A DNA stretch of 64,000 nt from Bradyrhizobium sp. in8p8 (GCF_000426845.1 NZ_AUGD01000001.1:1-64000); one strand, 5' to 3'. Positions 28,005 through 37,150 are shown, counted from the stretch's first letter. Program-made: numbers and translations. The notes: generated by a model not told the origin, from the letters alone.

Positions 28005-28355
28005 ATGAGCGATACCGAGGGACAGGTCCCGCTGCCCGATCTCAACGGCCCGATGCCCCCTGGAGGCACCGACGTTGGCTACAACGAGGACGAATATGCG
28101 GCACGCGCCGCCGCCGACCTCGAAGCGGTATTCGACGTGCCGGTACAGGTCTCGGCCGTGCTCGGCCGCTCCAAGATGGACGTCGGCGAGCTCCTCAAGC
28201 TCGGACCGGGCACCGTCCTCGAACTCGACCGGCGCGTCGGCGAGGCCATCGACATCTACGTCAACAACAAGCTGGTCGCTCGCGGCGAGGTCGTCCTGGT
28301 CGAGGACAAGCTCGGCGTGACCATGACGGAAATCATCAAGGCCGAGCGCGGCTAG
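28005..28355 (+). CDS. fliN: Flagellar motor switch protein FliN
   Basis: 116 residues. A short acidic N-terminal extension precedes the SpoA/FliN domain: FDVPVQVSAVLGRSKMDVGELLKLGPGTVLELDRRVGEAIDIYVNNKLVARGEVVLVEDKLGV. It forms the bottom of the C-ring and helps dock FliH. It lies between fliH and flbD in the same operon. Confidence 0.97.
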   Translation: MSDTEGQVPLPDLNGPMPPGGTDVGYNEDEYAARAAADLEAVFDVPVQVSAVLGRSKMDVGELLKLGPGTVLELDRRVGEAIDIYVNNKLVARGEVVLVEDKLGVTMTEIIKAERG

Positions 28356-28404
28356 CACAAGGACATGACGCGCGGCAGCGCGAGCAGACGGACAGGAGAC
28401 TGAC

Positions 28405-29790
28405 ATGCGGCTTCTCATCGTTGGCACATTGAAGGGCCAGCTCACCACCGCCACCAAGATCGCGATGGAGAACGGCGCCACCGTGACCCATGCCGAAGAT
28501 CACGAGCAGGCGATGCGCGTGCTGCGCGGCGGCAAGGGAGCCGACCTCCTGCTGGTCGACGTCGCCCTCGACATCCGCGATCTCGTGCTGCGGCTGGAGG
28601 CCGAGCACATCCACGCCCCGATCGTCGCCTGCGGCATCACCAACGATGCCCGCGCCGCGGTTGCCGCGATCCATGCCGGCGCCAAGGAATACATCCCGCT
28701 GCCGCCGGATCCGGAGCTGATCGCGGCGGTGCTCGCCGCCGTCGCCAACGATTCCCGCGAGCTGGTCTATCGCGACGAAGCGATGGCAAAGGTAATCAAG
28801 CTCGCCCAGCAAATCGCGGGGTCGGACGCCTCGGTGATGATCACCGGCGAATCCGGAACCGGCAAGGAAGTGCTGGCCCGCTACGTCCACACCCGCTCGG
28901 CGCGCGCCAAGCGTCCGTTCATCTCGATCAACTGCGCCGCGATCCCCGAGCACCTCCTGGAATCCGAGCTGTTCGGCCACGAGAAGGGCGCTTTCACCGG
29001 CGCGGTCGCGCGGCGCATCGGCAAGTTCGAGGAGGCGACCGGCGGCACGCTGCTGCTCGACGAAATCTCGGAGATGGACGTCCGCCTGCAATCCAAGCTC
29101 CTGCGCGCCATCCAGGAGCGGGTGATCGACCGCGTCGGCGGCACCAGGCCGGTGCCCGTGGACATCCGCATCATCGCGACGTCGAATCGCAACCTGGCCG
29201 AGGCCGTGCGCGAGGGCACGTTCCGCGAGGACCTCCTGTTCCGCCTCAACGTGGTGAACCTGAAGATCCCGCCGCTGCGCGAGCGCCCCGCCGACATCCT
29301 GGAGCTCGCCCAGCATTTCGTGAAGAAGTACGCCGAGGCCAATGGCGTGCCGCTGCGCCCGATCTCGGCGGAAGCCCGCCGGGTGCTCACCGCCAACCGC
29401 TGGCAGGGCAACGTCCGCGAGCTTGAAAACACCATGCACCGCGCGGTGCTGATGGCGCAGGGCGACGAGATCGGTCCTGATGCCATCATCACGCCGGACG
29501 GCGACCGCCTGGACCTCGCCAAGACGCCCCCGGCCGTGGCGCATGCCACCATGGCCGCCGAGCAGGTGACGCGCGCGCTCGTGGGCCGCACCGTGGCCGA
29601 TGTGGAACGCGACCTCATCCTGGAGACGCTGAAGCACTGCCTCGGCAATCGCACCCATGCCGCGAACATCCTCGGCATTTCGATCCGCACCTTGCGCAAC
29701 AAGCTCAACGAATATGCCGACGGCGGCATCCCGATCCCGCCTGCGGGCACGCCGGGTGAGTATCCGCGGATGCCGATGGTGGGGGCGTAG
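28405..29790 (+). CDS. flbD: Sigma-54-dependent flagellar transcriptional activator FlbD
   Basis: 461 residues of NtrC-type architecture. The receiver-like domain (1-115) is atypical: it starts [11 protein letters not shown], so the usual acidic pair is absent, although a D is kept in LLLVDV, the same feature as in Caulobacter FlbD. The AAA+ domain has Walker A GESGTGKE, the sigma-54-contact motif GAFTGA and Walker [12 protein letters not shown] Fis-type helix-turn-helix ends the protein ([19 protein letters not shown]). It should activate late flagellar sigma-54 promoters such as the one before fliK, probably gated by assembly state rather than classical phosphorylation. Confidence 0.95.
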   Translation: MRLLIVGTLKGQLTTATKIAMENGATVTHAEDHEQAMRVLRGGKGADLLLVDVALDIRDLVLRLEAEHIHAPIVACGITNDARAAVAAIHAGAKEYIPLPPDPELIAAVLAAVANDSRELVYRDEAMAKVIKLAQQIAGSDASVMITGESGTGKEVLARYVHTRSARAKRPFISINCAAIPEHLLESELFGHEKGAFTGAVARRIGKFEEATGGTLLLDEISEMDVRLQSKLLRAIQERVIDRVGGTRPVPVDIRIIATSNRNLAEAVREGTFREDLLFRLNVVNLKIPPLRERPADILELAQHFVKKYAEANGVPLRPISAEARRVLTANRWQGNVRELENTMHRAVLMAQGDEIGPDAIITPDGDRLDLAKTPPAVAHATMAAEQVTRALVGRTVADVERDLILETLKHCLGNRTHAANILGISIRTLRNKLNEYADGGIPIPPAGTPGEYPRMPMVGA

Positions 29791-29818
29791 AGGCGCCCAC
29801 GACCATCGAAAGATGTGA

Positions 29819-29849
29819 ATGCCCGGGCTGGTCCCGGGCATCTTGTTTT
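29819..29849 (+). terminator. Palindromic repeat acting as probable terminator after flbD
   Basis: ATGCCCGGG-N5-CCCGGGCAT followed by CTTGTTTTG, 28 bases after the flbD stop. The stem is the same as that of the repeat at 18626-18648, so this is a dispersed repeat unit that may have been co-opted as the operon end. The remaining gap to 30008 holds only repeat-like sequence. Confidence 0.6.
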
Positions 29850-30008
29850 GGCGACGAGACAACCACGGGCGCAACCCCCTCGGTGTCGCGGTAGGGGTTC
29901 CCGCGTTCGCGGGGACGACCCTGGTCGGCATGGCGGCACCGCATCCGGCGACTAGGTCGCACCTGCGTCAGGCCATATAACGCTGCGTGAGAACACACGA
30001 GGGACCGC

Positions 30009-31157
30009 ATGTCTGAAGCTCAAGTAACGAACTGGCTGGCATCGCAGCGGCAAGCGATGATCGATCTCTTGCGCGATGTCGTGAACATCGATTCCGGGTC
30101 CTACGACAAGGAAGGCGTCGATGCGGTCGGTGCGCGGTTCGAGCGGCATTTCGCCGAGCACGGCATTCCGTGCCGGCGCGAGAGCCACGACACCTTCGGC
30201 GATGCGATCCATGCCGAGGTCGCAAAGCCCGGCAGCAACGAAAAGCCGGTGCTGTTGATGGGGCACCGCGACACCGTGTTCGGCAAGGGCGAGGCCGGGC
30301 GCCGTCCGTTCACGATCCGGGATGGCCGCGCCTATGGACCGGGTGTCGCCGACATGAAGTCCGGCCTCGTCATGAACGTGTTCGTGGCCACCGCCTTCCA
30401 CAAGTTCGGCGGCAATCCGCATCCGATCAAGGTGCTGATCACCTCGGACGAGGAGATCGGCTCACCCTCCTCGCGGCCCGTGATCGAGCGCGAGGGGCGC
30501 GCCGCGCGCGCCGTTTTCAATTCCGAGCCGGGACGTCCGACCGGCAACGTCGTCACGGGACGCAAGGGCGGCATCTTCATGCACATGGCCATCACCGGCA
30601 AGGCCGCGCATTCCGGCGCCAACTTCGCCGCTGGCGTCAGCGCGATCGGCGAGCTCGCCCACAAGATCGTGCAGATCCACGCGCTGACAGATCTCGACAA
30701 GGGCATCACGCTCAATGTCGGCCTCGTCTCGGGCGGCCAGTCCGTCAACACCACCGCGCCCTATGCCGAGGGCCAGATTGACCTGCGCTACGTCGATCCG
30801 GCGGATCGCGCGAAGGTGATGGCTGCGATCGAAACAATCGTCGCGACGTCCTACCTGCCGGGCACCAGCGCAACGCTCACGATCAAGGGCGAGTTCGTGC
30901 CGGTGGTGCAGAGCGCAGAGTCGAAGGCGCTGTTCGAGAATTACCAGGCTGCCGCAAGAGATGTCGGCCTCACCACGCTCCAGGGCGAGTTCTCCGGCGG
31001 CTGCGCAGATTCCGGCTTCACTGCCGCCGTGGGAACACCGACCATCTGCGGCCTTGGCCCGGTCGGCGGTCTCGCGCACACGCCGGAAGAATATCTCGAG
31101 GTCGAGAGCATCGTGCCACGCGCGCAGGCGCTGGCGCTGGCGATCCTGCGGGGGTAG
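30009..31157 (+). CDS. M20 family zinc metallopeptidase (glutamate carboxypeptidase-like)
   Basis: 382 residues, no signal peptide. Metal-site residues are visible: His86 in LLMGHRDTVF, the bridging Asp115 in GPGVADMKSG, the catalytic pair Glu148-Glu149 in TSDEEIGS and a further ligand Glu173 in NSEPGR. The dimerisation lid domain includes GKAAHSGANFAAG. The best resemblance is to carboxypeptidase G2-type enzymes, which cleave C-terminal Glu from peptides or folates; the exact substrate is not determined. It stands alone between repeats. Confidence 0.88.
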   Translation: MSEAQVTNWLASQRQAMIDLLRDVVNIDSGSYDKEGVDAVGARFERHFAEHGIPCRRESHDTFGDAIHAEVAKPGSNEKPVLLMGHRDTVFGKGEAGRRPFTIRDGRAYGPGVADMKSGLVMNVFVATAFHKFGGNPHPIKVLITSDEEIGSPSSRPVIEREGRAARAVFNSEPGRPTGNVVTGRKGGIFMHMAITGKAAHSGANFAAGVSAIGELAHKIVQIHALTDLDKGITLNVGLVSGGQSVNTTAPYAEGQIDLRYVDPADRAKVMAAIETIVATSYLPGTSATLTIKGEFVPVVQSAESKALFENYQAAARDVGLTTLQGEFSGGCADSGFTAAVGTPTICGLGPVGGLAHTPEEYLEVESIVPRAQALALAILRG

Positions 31158-31174
31158 TCGCGGCACACCCCGCC

Positions 31175-31202
31175 GTCATGCCCGGGCTTGCCCGGCCATG
31201 AC
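31175..31202. repeat. Palindromic intergenic repeat unit
   Basis: GTCATGCCCGGGC-TTG-CCCGGCCATGAC, an imperfect inverted repeat between two convergent genes. It is related to the units at 18626 and 29819 and may serve as a bidirectional terminator. Confidence 0.6.
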
Positions 31203-31217
31203 GAGGAGAGAGTGCCG

Positions 31218-31373
31218 TCACGAATAGCTCGGCGCGTCGGGCTTGCGGAAGATGTGGATGGGGTCGCCCGGCACGATCGGCGAGCCTGAGAACATCGCAT
31301 AGGCATAGAGCGCGAGATAGGCGATCGCGATCGCGCCGATGGCGTAGAAGGCCCAGGTCGCGACGCGCTTCAT
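31218..31373 (-). CDS. Small single-pass membrane protein
   Basis: 51 residues starting MKRVATWAFYAIGAIAIAYL, with one membrane helix (about 6-27) and a short polar tail (PGDPIHIFRKPDAPSYS). GGAG lies 7 bases before this ATG, which is why it is preferred over a longer frame starting at 31454. No function is known. Confidence 0.6.
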   Translation of the reverse strand: MKRVATWAFYAIGAIAIAYLALYAYAMFSGSPIVPGDPIHIFRKPDAPSYS

Positions 31374-31416
31374 CGTTTCGCTCCATTGCCGTTCGGCGGG
31401 AAGGCTCGGGGCGCTT

Positions 31417-31632
31417 CTAGAGCGATGATGGGAAAAAGGCCAGCCTTTCGCCAACCCGCGCGGCGATCAAATGCCGCGGCAGGCTGCGTGCGGGAACGCC
31501 GACATCTGCAATCCTGGCGGCGTCTACGTCCTGGTTCACCGCCACGTCCTGGCCGCGCCAGCAGGCCGGCGCCGCAGTCGCGTCGAACGTGACAAACGCC
31601 GGCCCGAACCAAGAACGCGAAAACAACCCCAT
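31417..31632 (-). CDS. Doubtful hypothetical protein
   Basis: A 71-residue frame beginning MGLFSRSWFGPAFVTFD, with reasonable third-position GC but no SD and no recognised motif. Another frame of similar length overlaps it on the same strand. It may be non-coding; listed because it is the best candidate in the gap between the small membrane protein and the P450. Confidence 0.25.
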   Translation of the reverse strand: MGLFSRSWFGPAFVTFDATAAPACWRGQDVAVNQDVDAARIADVGVPARSLPRHLIAARVGERLAFFPSSL

Positions 31633-31756
31633 GCACAGTAGCCAAGGTCTTGCCAGGAAATGCTTATTCGAATTTTGCGAATGTCGCTTTGACCTGTCGG
31701 GCAAAACAGTGGCAGAATGTCACCATGCCGCGGAAGGGATGGCAGGCCCTCGGCAG

Positions 31757-32923
31757 CTAGTGCCGCCATGTCACCGGCAGATTCTGCAGCCCGCGGAAGG
31801 CCCAGCCGCCGATTCGCACCGGCTCGTCGTCAGCGATCTCGATCCGGCTGGCGCGCGCGAACACCGTCGGCAGCGCGACGTCCGCAATCATGGCGCGGGA
31901 GGCAAACGCGCCGGCGCAGAAATGCGGGCCCGCGCCGAAGGCGACGCTCTTGGAGGTGTCGCGACGCACGTCGAACGCATCGGCGCGCTCGAAATGCTTC
32001 TCGTCGCGATTGGCGGAGCCGAACATCAGGAAGACGCGCTCATCCAGCTCGAACGAGACGTCGCGGATCATCCAGGGCTTTGCGATCCGCCGGGGCGACA
32101 TGCCGATCGGCGAGATCCAGCGGGCATATTCCTCGAAGGCCTGCAGCCAGGACACTTCACCGCGCAGGACGAGATCGAGCTGCTCGGGATGGGTGAGCAG
32201 CGCCCAGACCGTGCCGGCGATCGCCTTGCGCGGCTCGTTCTGCCCGCCCGAGATCGCGAGCTTCACATTGGCGCGCACGCTCTCCATCGGCATGCCGGAG
32301 GCCAGGAGGACGCCGAGGATGCTCTGGTCGGGATGTTTGCGCATCACAGGCAGGATGTCGTCGATCGCGGCATCGATGCCTGATGTCGCCGCATGGCAGC
32401 GCGCCTCGACTTCGGGGTCGCCGGCATAATTGGCGATGCCCTCGATCATGCCTTGCGACCACGCGTCGATGTCCTGGTAGCCGATGTTGATGAGGCCCGT
32501 AATCGACTTCAGGCATTCGCCGGAGAACGGCAGCGCGAAGTCGCGCATGAAGTCGATGCGCCCGGGCTCGAGGCGATCCAGGATGCGATCCGCGTGGGCC
32601 TGGAACTGCGCGGTCCAGTGCGCCTTCACCGTCTTCGGCGACACCGTCGGAAACATCGCGCGGCGCTCGACCAGATGCGCCTCGCCGTCCTTGCGCATCA
32701 TGTTGTGGCCCATCAGCCGGTTCATCAGGCCTGCGGGCTGGTGCGAGGAGAACACATCGATCTGCTTCTCCGAGATCGAGATGTCGTCGCGGCTCGTCAG
32801 CAGTGTCGATCCGAGCTGCGGCACGAAGGCGATCGGCGCCTCCTTGCGCATCCTGGCGAGCATCGGATAAGGATCGGCCCAGAATGCGGCGGGATCGATG
32901 TCGATGCGCGGCGCGGTGCTCAA
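31757..32923 (-). CDS. Cytochrome P450
   Basis: Soluble bacterial P450 of 388 residues. The haem-binding loop FGAGPHFCAG has Cys336 as proximal ligand, and ExxR is at 265-268 (EYAR). The I-helix oxygen-activation motif reads GGQNEP (226-231) instead of the usual AGxDT, so the acid-alcohol pair is changed; some P450 groups share this. The start is TTG with a strong AAGGGAG 6 bases upstream. No ferredoxin or reductase is adjacent, so redox partners must come from elsewhere. The substrate is unknown. Confidence 0.9.
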   Translation of the reverse strand: MSTAPRIDIDPAAFWADPYPMLARMRKEAPIAFVPQLGSTLLTSRDDISISEKQIDVFSSHQPAGLMNRLMGHNMMRKDGEAHLVERRAMFPTVSPKTVKAHWTAQFQAHADRILDRLEPGRIDFMRDFALPFSGECLKSITGLINIGYQDIDAWSQGMIEGIANYAGDPEVEARCHAATSGIDAAIDDILPVMRKHPDQSILGVLLASGMPMESVRANVKLAISGGQNEPRKAIAGTVWALLTHPEQLDLVLRGEVSWLQAFEEYARWISPIGMSPRRIAKPWMIRDVSFELDERVFLMFGSANRDEKHFERADAFDVRRDTSKSVAFGAGPHFCAGAFASRAMIADVALPTVFARASRIEIADDEPVRIGGWAFRGLQNLPVTWRH

Positions 32924-33137
32924 GCTTCGCTCCCTTGCTGTGTTGCGTCGAGACTAGCGCCTTCCGGAGCCGCCGTCTGTCCCCAGCAATTGGGACAGGC
33001 GTCCCAAGGCTGTCGGCGAGGCGCCTGCAGCACCTCGCGGGGAACGGCCGGAACATATCGGCGTTTGATCAAGATGCCTCACCATCTCTCAGCCTGGCGA
33101 GCCCAGATAAAGAGAACCTGCCGGCCGGGAGATTGAT

Positions 33138-33485
33138 TTGCAAATTCTGGTAGTCGAAGACGAAGATCTGATTCGCGACGTGGTCGTGGACATTCTGGAG
33201 AGTCAGGGCCACGAAGTTCTCCAGGCCGAGAGCGGGGAGCGCGCGCTACAGCTCTGCGCCGAAGTCACTCCGGACCTGATTTTCACCGACGTAAAGCTGC
33301 CGGGCCCGCTTTCCGGATGGGACGTCGCCATAAGATGCCGGGAGAGCCATCCCGGCATTCCCGTCATCTACTCAACGGGACACACCCACTCCGCTCCGCG
33401 ACCGGTGTCAGGAAGCATCATGCTCCACAAGCCCTACCGTCTCGAGCGACTTCTGGAGTCTATCCAGACGCTGACAGGCCGGTAG
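33138..33485 (+). CDS. Single-domain response regulator
   Basis: 115 residues, receiver domain only. The acidic pocket is EDED (residues 7-10), the phospho-acceptor Asp51 is in LIFTDVKLPG, and the conserved Lys is in LHKPYRLERL. No output domain follows, so it should act by protein contact, like CheY- or FixJ-receiver-type proteins. The start is TTG with GGGAGA 5 bases upstream. No histidine kinase is nearby. Confidence 0.88.
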   Translation: MQILVVEDEDLIRDVVVDILESQGHEVLQAESGERALQLCAEVTPDLIFTDVKLPGPLSGWDVAIRCRESHPGIPVIYSTGHTHSAPRPVSGSIMLHKPYRLERLLESIQTLTGR

Positions 33486-33598
33486 CTCGCCGCCGTCACT
33501 TTGGATTGCCCACAATCAGCGGCCGGTACGGCCGCTGTAGGCCGGGCAAGCCCAGCTCCGAAGCCGGGCGAGCGGCGTTCGGCTGCAGTCGGGGAGCC

Positions 33599-33862
33599 TC
33601 AGTCTGGATCGGCCATCTCGCCCGGAATGTGCTGCTCGCCCTGGTCGGTGAGCGTTGGAAACTCGCCCTGGTTCGCCCAGGCTTCCACCGGCTCGACGGT
33701 GTCACTTATGACGGGTCTCTGCATCGCCGGTTTGGCGTCTTCGAATGCGATGGCCATGCGCGCGAGCTCCCAATGGACGTCTGCTTTTCCCTCCGGTTGG
33801 CCTTCGTCGCACCACATGCGATGCGCGCGGTCACGTATTCTCTGTTCCAGATCGTCGGTCAT
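33599..33862 (-). CDS. DUF2934 domain protein
   Basis: 87 residues. The N-terminal 40 carry a degenerate DUF2934 motif (LEQRIRDRAHRMWCDEGQPEGKADVHWELARMAI); the C-terminal half is acidic and low in complexity. AGGTGCGGG precedes the ATG. It begins 12 bases after the stop of the acidic protein gene at 33875-34240, so the two are probably co-transcribed. Confidence 0.65.
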   Translation of the reverse strand: MTDDLEQRIRDRAHRMWCDEGQPEGKADVHWELARMAIAFEDAKPAMQRPVISDTVEPVEAWANQGEFPTLTDQGEQHIPGEMADPD

Positions 33863-33874
33863 GATGCCCGCACC

Positions 33875-34240
33875 TCAGATGATCTTTGGCATCGAATCGG
33901 CTCGGTCAAACACCGGCTCCTCCAGGTCGAGGTTCTCCTCTTCGTCCTCTGCTGCAGCACGCACCGCTTCTTCTGTCTCACTCAGTCCGTCGGTGGTCTC
34001 GTTCGCTCCCATACCGGGCTGGGGCTGCCCGGTTACATCGCTCCTCGGCCGAGCCCCGACCGGCTGGTTGACGTCAGCAACGGATGGAGACGCCGGATCG
34101 GCGCCGAGATCGTCTTCTCGGCCCGCGATGCCGGGCAGAAGCACTTGATCAGATCCCCGCACTTGTGCCGTGTTGGCGTATTGCGGTTCCATTGAATTGT
34201 TGTGTTCGTCGCGAGCCAACGATGCGTTCCTATCTTTCAT
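33875..34240 (-). CDS. Acidic low-complexity hypothetical protein
   Basis: 121 residues, strongly acidic towards the end (ETEEAVRAAAEDEEENLDLEEP) and probably disordered. No domain is recognised. It has the same layout as the DUF2934 gene downstream: small, soluble, no signal. An internal ATG at 34192 is an alternative start, and neither has a clear SD. The gene pair suggests a common role with DUF2934. Confidence 0.5.
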   Translation of the reverse strand: MKDRNASLARDEHNNSMEPQYANTAQVRGSDQVLLPGIAGREDDLGADPASPSVADVNQPVGARPRSDVTGQPQPGMGANETTDGLSETEEAVRAAAEDEEENLDLEEPVFDRADSMPKII

Positions 34241-34524
34241 GTGTCATCGCTCTGTCGTGTATTAGCGCTCTGCCGTTCTCATCGTTCCTATGGCCACGCG
34301 AGTGGCGGAGATGCCTGGGCCGCTCGGCGAGGCGCCCTCCACTCGGGAGTCAGCCACCCTTACACGCGGCATCTTCTGAACCGCACGTGTTCAAGGGCGT
34401 GCCTCGCCTGCAGCGGGCCACAGCTGCGGCGCCGCCCAGGTAAGGTTGATCGGTGAGGTTAATTCAAGCCGGCGTTTGCCCATCGCGGCCGTCCTGGGTA
34501 CTCGTGAGACAAGCAGGGAATGAC

Positions 34525-34692
34525 ATGCTCGACAGGACCGACCAGCACGCGCTGCTGAAGGCCGATCGCCGCAACGCTAGCGGCTATGCCCTCGCGTTGG
34601 CATTTTTCGGCGCCGTGGGCATCGTCATGACAGCCTGGATTGCCGCAATCGTTTGGGTCAGCTGGCACCTGATCGCGTGGATATTTCAGTAG
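34525..34692 (+). CDS. Small single-pass membrane protein
   Basis: 55 residues: a polar N-terminus (MLDRTDQHALLKADRRNASG) and one or two hydrophobic helices to the end (ALALAFFGAVGIVMTAWIAAIVWVSWHLIAWIF). GGGA lies before the chosen ATG; a longer frame starts at 34453 but its extra part looks non-coding. Function unknown. The next gene starts 19 bases later on the same strand. Confidence 0.55.
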   Translation: MLDRTDQHALLKADRRNASGYALALAFFGAVGIVMTAWIAAIVWVSWHLIAWIFQ

Positions 34693-34711
34693 GAAGTGCG
34701 CCGGTCACACC

Positions 34712-34960
34712 ATGAGTGAGTTTGAAGGGCTTTCCGACCATTTCATCTTGCGAATGTACGAGTTCATCCGCAACGAGGTGCAAGCCGACGCGTTGGCCGG
34801 CACCCGGCTGGTCGGCCTGCCTGCCAGGCGTCGCGCAGATCATCTTTTCAGGGAAATCGAGCGTCGCGGGCTTTTCTGCAGGCCGATCGAATGGCCCGAG
34901 CATTTGGCTGACAGCTCGTGCGAGCCGGCCGACTGGTCGCTTCAGAGGATCGCGAACTGA
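34712..34960 (+). CDS. Conserved hypothetical protein
   Basis: 82 residues, soluble, helical: LSDHFILRMYEFIRNEVQADAL, then a basic stretch and ERRGLFCRPIEWP. I recall similar short proteins (MYE-IR...ADxxxG...RREIERR) in Bradyrhizobium, with no known function. The SD is weak (AGGAAG rather far upstream). Confidence 0.5.
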   Translation: MSEFEGLSDHFILRMYEFIRNEVQADALAGTRLVGLPARRRADHLFREIERRGLFCRPIEWPEHLADSSCEPADWSLQRIAN

Positions 34961-35272
34961 TTGCTTTCGGCTCGTCTCGCGCAATTGTGCGCGACAAGGC
35001 AGCGCGCCGGGCAACATTGATTCACGAGACGCAAAGCATCGGACCGAACACCATCGCACAAGTGTTCACATGTGAACATGCGCCGACATGGAACCAGCCT
35101 AACCTCGAGGCCTCGGCTGGATTCGCCTCCGTGCCGAAGCGTTCGCGGCCTCAGCTCATAATCCTTGGGTTGAGGCCGCCTCCTTTCCTCCCAAGTCGAC
35201 AACCGGCCCCCTGAGCGGGCGCGCGCCCACTGCACAGGGACAAGAAGACATCGCGGAGCTCAGGTTCACGCC
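34961..35272. other. Intergenic region with a perfect palindrome
   Basis: About 310 bases between convergent genes, with no gene supported. It contains the 16-base palindrome described separately and otherwise nothing recognised. Confidence 0.5.
35063..35078. promoter_or_regulatory. 16-base perfect palindrome TGTTCACATGTGAACA
   Basis: A perfect two-fold symmetric sequence with the size and symmetry of a dimeric repressor operator. It is at the 3' side of both neighbouring genes, so its target is unclear; it could also be a chance palindrome or a site for a distal regulator. Confidence 0.35.
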
Positions 35273-36055
35273 TCAGTTCAGCCGAGGGGCGAGCAGGCGA
35301 AGCACGATCGCAAACAGCTCGCTCTGCGAGGAGATGCCGAGCCTCTCATAAGCGCGCTTGCGGTAGGTCAAGGTCGAATGCAGGCTGATGCCGAGCTCGT
35401 TGGAGATCGCCTCGGAGCTGAAGCCTTCGAGGATGCGGCGACAGACATCCCGCTCGCGCGGCGTAAGACCGGCGAGTGGAGCGCAGGTGGCGAACATTTC
35501 GGCGAGAGAGCGCTCGGGTGCTGCGTTATGCTGAAAATGCCGCGCAACACTCGCAGCGATCGCCGGCGCCATCGTCTCGAGCCGCTCGCGCTGCGCAGCG
35601 CTGAAGCGCCCCTGCGCTGCGATGCGGTAAAAATTGACATAGAAGCAGGTACCGCTGACCCAGATCGCGGTCGCGCATTTGTCGACGATGCCGGAATCCT
35701 GGAAGAAGATCTTCCGGTAGCGCGCGCCGTACATGCGCGGCGCAAACGCCGGAAGCATGATCGGCGCATTGCCCTCGCCTTCGAACAGGGCATCGCGGTT
35801 GGGATCGAATTCATGGAACTGTCCGGCATAGGCCGCGCCGAGATCGCCGCCGATCGCGATGCTGCCTGCGTCGAGCATGCAGCTCGCCGCACCGGCCCGG
35901 CTCAGCGCGAACACCATGCAATGGCCGACGCCGGCCTGCCGGCGCAACGTGTCGATTAGGACTTTCGGGAAATCAGGGCGACCGATGGCCAGCACCGCGG
36001 GCGCGACGTCCCCTTCCGCCAACCCCGAGCATGAGCCTCTCCCGCGCGACCGCAT
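35273..36055 (-). CDS. LuxR-family transcriptional regulator
   Basis: 260 residues. The C-terminal LuxR/FixJ helix-turn-helix is clear (LTPRERDVCRRILEGFSSEAISNELGISLHSTLTYRKRAYERLGI). The N-terminal 190 residues do not show a receiver domain or a definite acyl-homoserine-lactone pocket; they could be a GAF-like sensor, with several Cys. The ATG at 36055 is chosen because AAGGAGG lies 5 bases upstream; a TTG at 36094 is possible but unsupported. No LuxI-type gene is present. Confidence 0.85.
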   Translation of the reverse strand: MRSRGRGSCSGLAEGDVAPAVLAIGRPDFPKVLIDTLRRQAGVGHCMVFALSRAGAASCMLDAGSIAIGGDLGAAYAGQFHEFDPNRDALFEGEGNAPIMLPAFAPRMYGARYRKIFFQDSGIVDKCATAIWVSGTCFYVNFYRIAAQGRFSAAQRERLETMAPAIAASVARHFQHNAAPERSLAEMFATCAPLAGLTPRERDVCRRILEGFSSEAISNELGISLHSTLTYRKRAYERLGISSQSELFAIVLRLLAPRLN

Positions 36056-36156
36056 CGCTTCCTCCTTCAGCTTTGCCGCGCATTCTAGCAACAACTGCCA
36101 AGCGCCGGAAGCCGGTGGCGTTACGACAGCAAGCGAGGGATCGGAAGCCTTCTCGA

Positions 36157-36363
36157 TCAGCGCGGCGAGCTCGGGCCGCGAATCCAGCTTTCAAGTGCGA
36201 CGGCAGCTTCCGCCTCGCGGGCCTTTTGCAGCAGGAGATCGCGATCGTGTCCCGGCGCCATCCCTTGTGCCCTGGATTTGGCGAGGGTGGCGGACGCAAG
36301 CAGGCGTTCGGTCAAGCTCTGCGTTTGTTTGACCCGTCGGCGTTTCTTGGTTCGGTCTTGCAT
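36157..36363 (-). CDS. Conserved hypothetical protein
   Basis: 68 residues, basic N-terminus (MQDRTKKRRRVKQTQSLTERLLASA) and a helical remainder (PGHDRDLLLQKAREAEAAVALESW). The R-RVKQT-SL-RL pattern recurs, from memory, in small Bradyrhizobium proteins of unknown function. The frame is open upstream to 36531, where MFNRQTTAMLRLVLDEVCADL resembles a different small protein; I read that stretch as the decayed or read-through end of a neighbour rather than part of this one. Confidence 0.45.
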   Translation of the reverse strand: MQDRTKKRRRVKQTQSLTERLLASATLAKSRAQGMAPGHDRDLLLQKAREAEAAVALESWIRGPSSPR

Positions 36364-36697
36364 GATCACGTTCTCACTAGGAATTTGTTCTGTCCGATGC
36401 GGTGGCCCATTCGATCGACGATGAAGCGGCCGAGCGACATGCGCCCGCACTGCCTTTTCATACTTGCCAAGGTCGGCGCAGACCTCGTCGAGGACCAGGC
36501 GCAGCATTGCCGTTGTTTGCCGATTGAACATGGCCCCTCTCGGGATGGCTCATCACCCTGTACCGGGACAGCCCCGCTCGGACATTTACATTGTTAAAGA
36601 CGGCTTCGATGTCTGCCTCGACGCCGTCTTTTCGGTGCACCGGCGCAAGCGCAGGAAGCGCGTCAGAACTCATCGACCCGTGCGAGGCAGCCTGCAC

Positions 36698-36943
36698 TCA
36701 GCAGGTCAATCCAGCAGCCGCGCCAAGCTCCAGCTCCAGCGGGTCGCGCTCGCCGCGCCGAGTGAGATAGAGCAGGTTGAGCGCGACCTGGCGCCGGTTG
36801 CGAGGTGTGCGCATTCGGCTTGGAAGCGAGTCAACGACCAGATCGTAGGTCGCTCCGAGCAACGACAGTTCTTCGGGAGAAAGAACATTCGGTCCGAGCA
36901 TTTCGATAATGTCCGCTCTTCTGTGTGATGCCTCATCAATCAC
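36698..36943 (-). CDS. Hypothetical protein
   Basis: 81 residues, soluble: IIEMLGPNVLSPEELSLLGATYDLVVDSL then RNRRQVALNLLYLTRRGERDPLELE. The even hydrophobic spacing and GC-rich third positions suggest real coding, but no family is recognised. The start is GTG without a good SD. Confidence 0.45.
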   Translation of the reverse strand: MIDEASHRRADIIEMLGPNVLSPEELSLLGATYDLVVDSLPSRMRTPRNRRQVALNLLYLTRRGERDPLELELGAAAGLTC

Positions 36944-37150
36944 ACGACCGGGACGCGAGGCTTTATCATTTGAGATCTTTGCAGTTTATTTTTCCCTGCA
37001 CCTCGCTCGGCGGGAGATCGTCGTCCAGGGTGGACACGGTGCCCCGGGTTCCGGGGCGAGGAACGATTGCATCGGGCCCGCTTTGTCGTCGCATCCTCAT
37101 TCCGGTCGGCCCTTTGTCGCTACCCAGGTTGCTATTGGAGGCACGAGGCA

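Noticed and set aside
33065..33072. TTGATCAA as a FixK/FNR site before the response regulator
   Set aside because: The half-sites abut without the required four-base gap, so it is an incidental palindrome.
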